17,673 nucleotides of DNA, from NCBI GenBank assembly GCA_964593555.1, contig CAZQIC010000104.1, forward strand, positions 1 through 17,673, in the 5' to 3' direction. The notes beneath the pieces are model-generated. The model saw only the letters and a list, made by a program, of their open reading frames with translations, was not told the DNA's origin and made no database searches. Below are positions 13,418 through 17,673 of this stretch, one piece after another. How positions within the stretch are numbered: position 1 is the stretch's first letter; every line of letters begins with the position of its first letter. The DNA comes from CAZQIC01 sp964593555 (GTDB lineage: Bacteria > Bacteroidota > Bacteroidia > JAFLBG01). Both the position numbers and the translations under genes were made by a program.

Positions 13418-16400
13418 TTAACGAACTAACGTAATATTCCCCTTCATGATTACATCTTCATTGGAATCGGTTACTGCAGTAAGTGTATACGCAAAAACAC
13501 CTGTACTCATTAACCTTTCCTTGAAATAACCATTCCAGCCTTGGGTAATATCATTGGTCTCAAATACTTTATTTCCCCAACGGTCAAAAATTGAGAACGT
13601 AAGCGTCCTTAAACATTTTCCATACAGAAATAATATATCATTTTGTCCATCCTCATTGGGAGAAAACGCCGTAGGGACAAAAAGTTCGCCGCATTCAATT
13701 TCAATAGTTATTAAAACAGAATCAAGTGACGTACATCCATTAACATCAGTAACAACCAGGAAATATTTTGTTGTGGCTGTTGGCTGCGCAACCGGATTTT
13801 GACAAGTTGTACAATTTAATCCCTGTGAAGGCATCCATTGGTATGAGCCGCCTCCCGATGCGGAGAGTGTGGTGTTTGCTCCCGGACTAATAGTAACATT
13901 GTTCCCAGCATCAACAAGTAAAGGTGGGTGTAAAAATATTGTTACTTCATCTGCATCTGGACAATTCCCATTGTTCACTGTAACGGTATATGTAATTTGA
14001 ATTATCGGAGATACACCGGTGCTTGCTGTTGATGCACCGTTGCTCCAAACATATGTTCCGCCGCCTGAAGCAGAAAGTGTTGCGGAGCTGCCTCGACAAA
14101 TAGTATCATCGGCTCCTGCATTTGCAGTTGGGGCAAGTCCCATAAAAATGGTTACATGGTCAGTATCGGAACAATTTCCATTACTCACAGTAACAGTATA
14201 AACAGTTTGCACAATTGGATTCACCGTTGTTGTTTGAGTACCGACTCCATTGCTCCATGCAAAATTATTTCCACCTGATGCACTCAATATTGCATTTGTT
14301 CCCGCACAAACGGTATCATCAGGTCCTGCATGAGCAACGGGCAATGGATTTACACTTACAGATATAACACTTGATGATGAACATCCATTTGCATCAATAC
14401 CATTAATGGTATATGTATTTACCGGTCCGGAAGGAGTGGATAGAACAATAGCACCTGTGTTTGTATTTAAACCTGTCGTTGGAGTCCATGTATAAGTCGA
14501 TGCTCCGTTTGCGGTAAGTGTAACGCTGTCACCAATACAAATTGATGGTAGGGTAGGTGAAACAGAAATATTTGGTAAAGGGTGAACAGTGATGTATGCG
14601 ATTTTAATTGCGGTGTCGTTTATACAGTTATTGTACGCTTGCATAGTAACACTATATGTACCTGTAGTATTGTAACAAATTGTTGTAGGGTTTTGCGTTG
14701 ATGAAGTAGCAGTGCTTGCGCCTGAGAAGGTCCATTGCCAATTGGTAGGAAGATAATTTGCCGTGCCATCATTAAAGTTGATGCATTCTCCGGCGCATAT
14801 CATACTGTCTGTTACACCCATTTGTGCGTTCGGTATAAAAGGAACTTCTGTAAATTTTGCCATGAATGCATCACTGCTAGTGGTCATAACGGGTTTCATG
14901 TATGCGCCATTTCCCGGATCAACAATATGCAAATTGGAATTGCTCAATGTAAAGCCGGTAATAAAAATATTGTTTGGTGCCGAGAAGGCTATACCATACG
15001 CATCGTCCTGGCTCCAGCTGCCATAATAACTGGCCCATTTTCTAAAACCATTATTATCGAACTGTAATAAAAATCCATCACCATTGTTACCGCGATTGTT
15101 AGACTGAAAAAATCCGTTGCAATTTAAAACAGGAAAGTCTGTCGATGTGCAATGTCCGGTAACCCAAATATCATTTCTGCTGTCTGCGCCTATTCCATAA
15201 CCAACATCCGCAAAAAAATTTGCATTTGTACCTCCATAAAAAGTAGACCACTGAACGGCAGCATTATTATTCAATTTTACTATGGCAACATTTCCATTTG
15301 CATTTCCAAGTGCAGGTTGAAAATAAGTTCCTCCTCCCGGATTCACAGTAAAAAAGTTGGGCGAAGCTGTACTGCCTGTAATTAATATATTATTTAATTG
15401 ATCAACAGCTATATCATAAAAATTATCTCCGCCGGTTCCTCCATAATAAGATGCCCATGATAACACACCTGCATTGGTGAACTTTGCTGCAAATGCATCA
15501 TACCCTCCGCCGTTTGCAGCCTGGTTGTATGCGCCTGCTAGATTTTGTAAAGGAAGGTTTGTCGAATTTTCATAACCACACATCCATACATTTCCTGTTT
15601 GATCAACGGTAACGTCGTACCCCTCATCAACACCCGATCCTCCATAATAAGTTGACCATACTAATGCACAAGCGCTTGAGAATTTCCAGATGAAAGCATC
15701 CCATGTGCCGGTACCATGCGCACTTTGGTAATAAGCACCTCCCAATGGATTTGCCAATGGCATATTGGGGGATTGCACTCTCCCAGTACAAAAAATATTA
15801 CCACTGTTGTCAACTGCAATCGACCTTGGAAATTCCTGCTGACTTCCACCAAAATAGGTAGACCACAATAACTGACCTACATTATCAAATTTTAATATAA
15901 AACCATCATTGCTTCCGCCGTTTGCTCCCTGGTTATATGCGCCGACCAGGTTTTGCAATGGCATGTCGGTTGAGAAAGTAAAACCTGTTACGTAAACATT
16001 TCCCGCATTATCTGTACAAATGTGCTCGCTGCGGTCGGAGTTAGTTCCCCCAAAATAAGTACACCATAATAAATCACCGGTAGTGTCAAACTCTGCAATA
16101 AATGCATCGCCGCCATCTGTTGTGCCCTGAAAGTACGTAGTTCCTCCTGGATCCATTGTGGGTAGATCGCTTGGTGTTGTATTTGCTTCCCCTGTAATGT
16201 ATACGTGACCGGAATTATCTGTAGCGATACTAAATGCAATTTCGTCTGTACTGTTACCGCCAAAAAAAGTTGCCCAGGTAAGAACAGGAGGGTCAATTAT
16301 CAGCTCTTTTGAGTTATCATATTGCGGAATTAAAAAGGAAACTTCTTTGCCCTTTATTTTATAAGATGATTGTACAGTATTGCTGATGGAATTTTGGTAA

Positions 16401-16681
16401 CAAAGCAAACCACCCTCTGTAATAGTTCCAAACGAAGTTGAAAGTTCAAGTTGTGAATTTTTGTTTTTCGATTTTATTTTTTCAATTCCATTATAACACA
16501 TCTTTATATTTTTTGGATCAGCGCCCGGGTGAACAATGAAGTCATATTTCAATTTGTTTTCATTTATATAAATGGCCCAATCAATATTTGAGTAAATATT
16601 TTTTATAATTATTTTTTTATAGCGCTTAATATTGGTTAATCCTGTTGGGTGTTCGGCAGTGTAATAGTTTATTATTAGCAT
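13418..16681 (-). CDS. Giant secreted SBBP/PKD/CHU_C protein, main part
   Basis: A 1087-residue reading frame encoding most of a large cell-surface protein. Residues 1-130 are the end of the N-terminal domain typical of SBBP proteins (KLKYDFIVHPGADPKNIKM). Residues about 135-620 hold about seven beta-propeller repeats, each marked by W(A/S/C)(T/S)(F/Y)(F/Y)GG and then a D..GN.(Y/F)(V/I)TG motif, spaced 65-75 residues. A PKD-like domain follows (about 640-730, WQWTFSGAS), then three or four Ig-like repeats (ILSASGGNNFAWSNG, TLSASGGGTYVWSNG, TLSASGGGSYQWMPS). The C-terminus is a CHU_C domain (FVPTAFSPNEDGQNDI, FDRWGNKVFE), the sorting domain of type IX secretion. The real N-terminus with the signal peptide lies in another frame at 16626-17081, so ATG 16681 is probably not a natural start. 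Confidence 0.9.
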   Translation of the reverse strand: MLIINYYTAEHPTGLTNIKRYKKIIIKNIYSNIDWAIYINENKLKYDFIVHPGADPKNIKMCYNGIEKIKSKNKNSQLELSTSFGTITEGGLLCYQNSISNTVQSSYKIKGKEVSFLIPQYDNSKELIIDPPVLTWATFFGGNSTDEIAFSIATDNSGHVYITGEANTTPSDLPTMDPGGTTYFQGTTDGGDAFIAEFDTTGDLLWCTYFGGTNSDRSEHICTDNAGNVYVTGFTFSTDMPLQNLVGAYNQGANGGSNDGFILKFDNVGQLLWSTYFGGSQQEFPRSIAVDNSGNIFCTGRVQSPNMPLANPLGGAYYQSAHGTGTWDAFIWKFSSACALVWSTYYGGSGVDEGYDVTVDQTGNVWMCGYENSTNLPLQNLAGAYNQAANGGGYDAFAAKFTNAGVLSWASYYGGTGGDNFYDIAVDQLNNILITGSTASPNFFTVNPGGGTYFQPALGNANGNVAIVKLNNNAAVQWSTFYGGTNANFFADVGYGIGADSRNDIWVTGHCTSTDFPVLNCNGFFQSNNRGNNGDGFLLQFDNNGFRKWASYYGSWSQDDAYGIAFSAPNNIFITGFTLSNSNLHIVDPGNGAYMKPVMTTSSDAFMAKFTEVPFIPNAQMGVTDSMICAGECINFNDGTANYLPTNWQWTFSGASTATSSTQNPTTICYNTTGTYSVTMQAYNNCINDTAIKIAYITVHPLPNISVSPTLPSICIGDSVTLTANGASTYTWTPTTGLNTNTGAIVLSTPSGPVNTYTINGIDANGCSSSSVISVSVNPLPVAHAGPDDTVCAGTNAILSASGGNNFAWSNGVGTQTTTVNPIVQTVYTVTVSNGNCSDTDHVTIFMGLAPTANAGADDTICRGSSATLSASGGGTYVWSNGASTASTGVSPIIQITYTVTVNNGNCPDADEVTIFLHPPLLVDAGNNVTISPGANTTLSASGGGSYQWMPSQGLNCTTCQNPVAQPTATTKYFLVVTDVNGCTSLDSVLITIEIECGELFVPTAFSPNEDGQNDILFLYGKCLRTLTFSIFDRWGNKVFETNDITQGWNGYFKERLMSTGVFAYTLTAVTDSNEDVIMKGNITLVR

Positions 16682-17081
16682 GGAGTGGGGATTCGCAAAC
16701 TATATTTTCTTTTAATATTACGGCCCCCTTTAGGTTCATTAAAATTTTTTGACACTCCCAGTTGATTTTATTGGCTGTGGTGTCGCTGTTATCTAAAATT
16801 GTTTTTTTGTAAAATGAATAGGAGAGGCCTTTTTCCGTAATAGCAATATCAGTACCATTCAAAGATGCCTTGTATAAAATTTCATTACTGGGGTCGCCCA
16901 ATAAAAACTGCCCTTTATTTTCTTCGAAATATACATTGCTGGCAGACAGCCAGTTTTTTGCTTCTGCTTTATCAACAATTACTCCTGCGTGTGCAAAGAA
17001 AGGCAGCAGTAACAATGCGTTAAAAATATTTTTAACAATGCTAATATACCTGGGGGGCTCAAATAATATTTGAGTATTCAT
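16626..17081 (-). CDS. 5' part of the SBBP/CHU_C gene, frameshifted
   Basis: A 151-residue frame whose first ~130 residues are the missing N-terminus of the following gene. It has a signal peptide (about 1-32, ending LLLLPFFAHA) and the typical start of SBBP proteins, VYFEENKGQF, then NEILYKASLNGTDIAITEKG and LSYSFYKK. The last ~15 residues (KLLHCRTPNRINQY) are out-of-frame readthrough. Skipping one base in the AAA run at 16668-16670 joins LHANN to NYYTAEHPTGLTNIKRYKK, which is the expected continuation. The joined protein would be about 1220 residues and exported through the Sec system and then the type IX system. The frameshift may be a sequencing error or a true mutation; the rest of the gene shows no decay. 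Confidence 0.8.
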   Translation of the reverse strand: MNTQILFEPPRYISIVKNIFNALLLLPFFAHAGVIVDKAEAKNWLSASNVYFEENKGQFLLGDPSNEILYKASLNGTDIAITEKGLSYSFYKKTILDNSDTTANKINWECQKILMNLKGAVILKENIVCESPLHANNKLLHCRTPNRINQY

Positions 17082-17120
17082 GGGAATAAAACAATGTTAT
17101 ACAATATACAACACTGTTTT

Positions 17121-17157
17121 GGATAAAAAAAGGAGGCTTTACAAATAGTAAAGCCTC
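17121..17157 (-). terminator. Rho-independent terminator of P5
   Basis: On the - strand, GAGGCTTTAC (17157-17148) pairs perfectly with GTAAAGCCTC (17142-17133) around a 5-base loop, followed directly by CCTTTTTTTATCC. This is the clearest intrinsic terminator in the window. It lies 36 bases after the P5 stop codon and separates P5 from the large SBBP gene. Confidence 0.9.
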
Positions 17158-17193
17158 TTGGAGCTATTGTCGGTTTTCCCTCTAGGTTTGGTT

Positions 17194-17484
17194 TTAAGCT
17201 CCTATCGTACCTCCGCAACTTCCGCGACGATAAGCGCTGCATTGAATTTCATTATCAATACCACGCGGCGGTTTTGGTGGTTGTGGGGGACACGCAGTTG
17301 CCCCATTATTGCAAGTGCAACTTCCTAAAAGAATGGAGCCAATAATAATTGATCCTATAATTTCTACAGAAATAACCAGTCCGCTTGTAAATCCACCATC
17401 CAAGGTCTGTTTTTCATTATTTGATAACTCAGGGACGAAACTTTTTACATTTAATTCATCTAATTTTAATTTCTTCTTTTTCAT
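17194..17484 (-). CDS. P5: double-glycine peptide precursor with Gly/Ile-rich core
   Basis: A 96-residue precursor. ATG 17484 is chosen over the in-frame ATG at 17553 because it begins exactly at the conserved leader (MKKKKLKLDELNV) and because TACGTTTG (17542-17535), a -7 element, lies inside the longer version. Leader 1-31 has KSFVPEL in place of SFVTSL and ends QTLDGG. The 65-residue core starts with a hydrophobic, glycine-spaced stretch (FTSGLVISVEIIGSIIIGSI) that could cross a membrane. Five Cys follow (SCTCNNGATAC, QCSAYRRGSCGG) with a Pro-rich piece (PPQPPKPPRG). It is not paired with a TPR gene and lacks the ATTCAAA region, so it differs in control from P2-P4. A strong terminator follows. 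Its bacteriocin-like character is inferred. Confidence 0.85.
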   Translation of the reverse strand: MKKKKLKLDELNVKSFVPELSNNEKQTLDGGFTSGLVISVEIIGSIIIGSILLGSCTCNNGATACPPQPPKPPRGIDNEIQCSAYRRGSCGGTIGA

Positions 17485-17534
17485 TGTTATTTTTTTTTGA
17501 GTTTGTGTTTGTTTGTTGTTTCGCTTTGGTGAAA

Positions 17535-17542
17535 CAAACGTA
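17535..17542 (-). promoter_or_regulatory. Putative -7 element of P5
   Basis: TACGTTTG on the - strand matches TAnnTTTG and is preceded by GCGCGG, like the CACGG before TAGCTTTG at P2 and P3. The start site would be near 17528, giving an A-rich leader of about 44 bases. As at P2-P4, no -33 TTG is visible. Confidence 0.5.
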
Positions 17543-17601
17543 CCGCGCATCAATATTTTGACGATACTGAAATTGAATAAAATTACATTTCAAAATATGA
17601 T

Positions 17602-17622
17602 TAATGTTAATTTTTAACATTA
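17602..17622. repeat. Short palindrome upstream of P5
   Basis: TAATGTTAA (17602-17610) and TTAACATTA (17614-17622) form a perfect 9 bp inverted repeat around TTT. It lies about 60 bases upstream of the P5 -7 element on the - strand and could be a binding site for a dimeric regulator; the role is unknown. Confidence 0.4.
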
Positions 17623-17673
17623 GAGTTTATACCGATTAAGTTTATTATGCATACTTCACTTTTAATTTCAAAT

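Noticed and set aside
14735..15067. Long + strand frames antisense to the SBBP/CHU_C gene
   Set aside because: They follow from the repetitive, Gly/Thr-rich coding sequence on the other strand and resemble no protein family.

Overview
The window looks like a low-GC member of the Bacteroidota, most plausibly from the Chitinophagales/Sphingobacteriales side. The reasons are promoters of the Bacteroidetes type (TTTG, about 20 bases, then TAnnTTTG), A-rich leaders instead of strong Shine-Dalgarno sites, a gliding-motility type C-terminal domain (CHU_C, linked to type IX secretion), a fused SpmA-SpmB protein, and double-glycine peptide precursors with the leader motif SFVTSL. A run of ten Ns inside one gene shows that this is a scaffolded assembly.

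Layout from left to right. (1) 37-2030, + strand: a small BamE-like membrane-anchored protein, a 550-base gene-free stretch with evenly spaced hairpins, and a lipoprotein with an ice-binding (DUF3494) domain. (2) 2073-4521, - strand: a tight five-gene operon of ArsR repressor, SRPBCC/AHSA1 protein, DoxX-like membrane protein, DUF1801/YdeI protein and DUF4256 protein. Its promoter is overlaid by a 14-base direct repeat that is probably the ArsR operator. (3) 4769-13114: a locus apparently built by tandem duplication and decay. It holds an intact glucosaminidase with two LysM domains, four double-glycine peptide precursors on the - strand (P1-P4), two full paralogous ~510-residue helical-repeat proteins (TPR1, TPR2) and the 5' stub of a third, each divergent from a precursor, and an SpmA-SpmB protein. 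It also holds broken copies of the glucosaminidase and of SpmAB, so the repeating unit can be read as glucosaminidase / precursor / TPR protein / SpmAB. (4) 13418-17081, - strand: a very large secreted adhesin-like protein (SBBP beta-propeller repeats, PKD, Ig-like repeats, CHU_C) split by a frameshift near its 5' end. (5) 17194-17484, - strand: a fifth precursor (P5) with a clear terminator.

The most interesting part is region 3. Each of three precursor/TPR pairs shares a divergent intergenic region of 170-185 bases with three ATTCAAA elements at spacings of 57-58 and 66 bases. The first overlaps a TAnnTTTG promoter element facing the precursor; the third lies 15-16 bases before the TPR start codon. 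Peptide and helical-repeat protein therefore look co-regulated and co-duplicated. No modification enzyme (LanB, LanC, LanM, radical SAM) and no peptidase-containing transporter is in the window, so the peptides must be matured by enzymes encoded elsewhere or have another role. Whether the helical-repeat protein is a receptor, regulator or immunity factor for the peptide cannot be decided from sequence alone.
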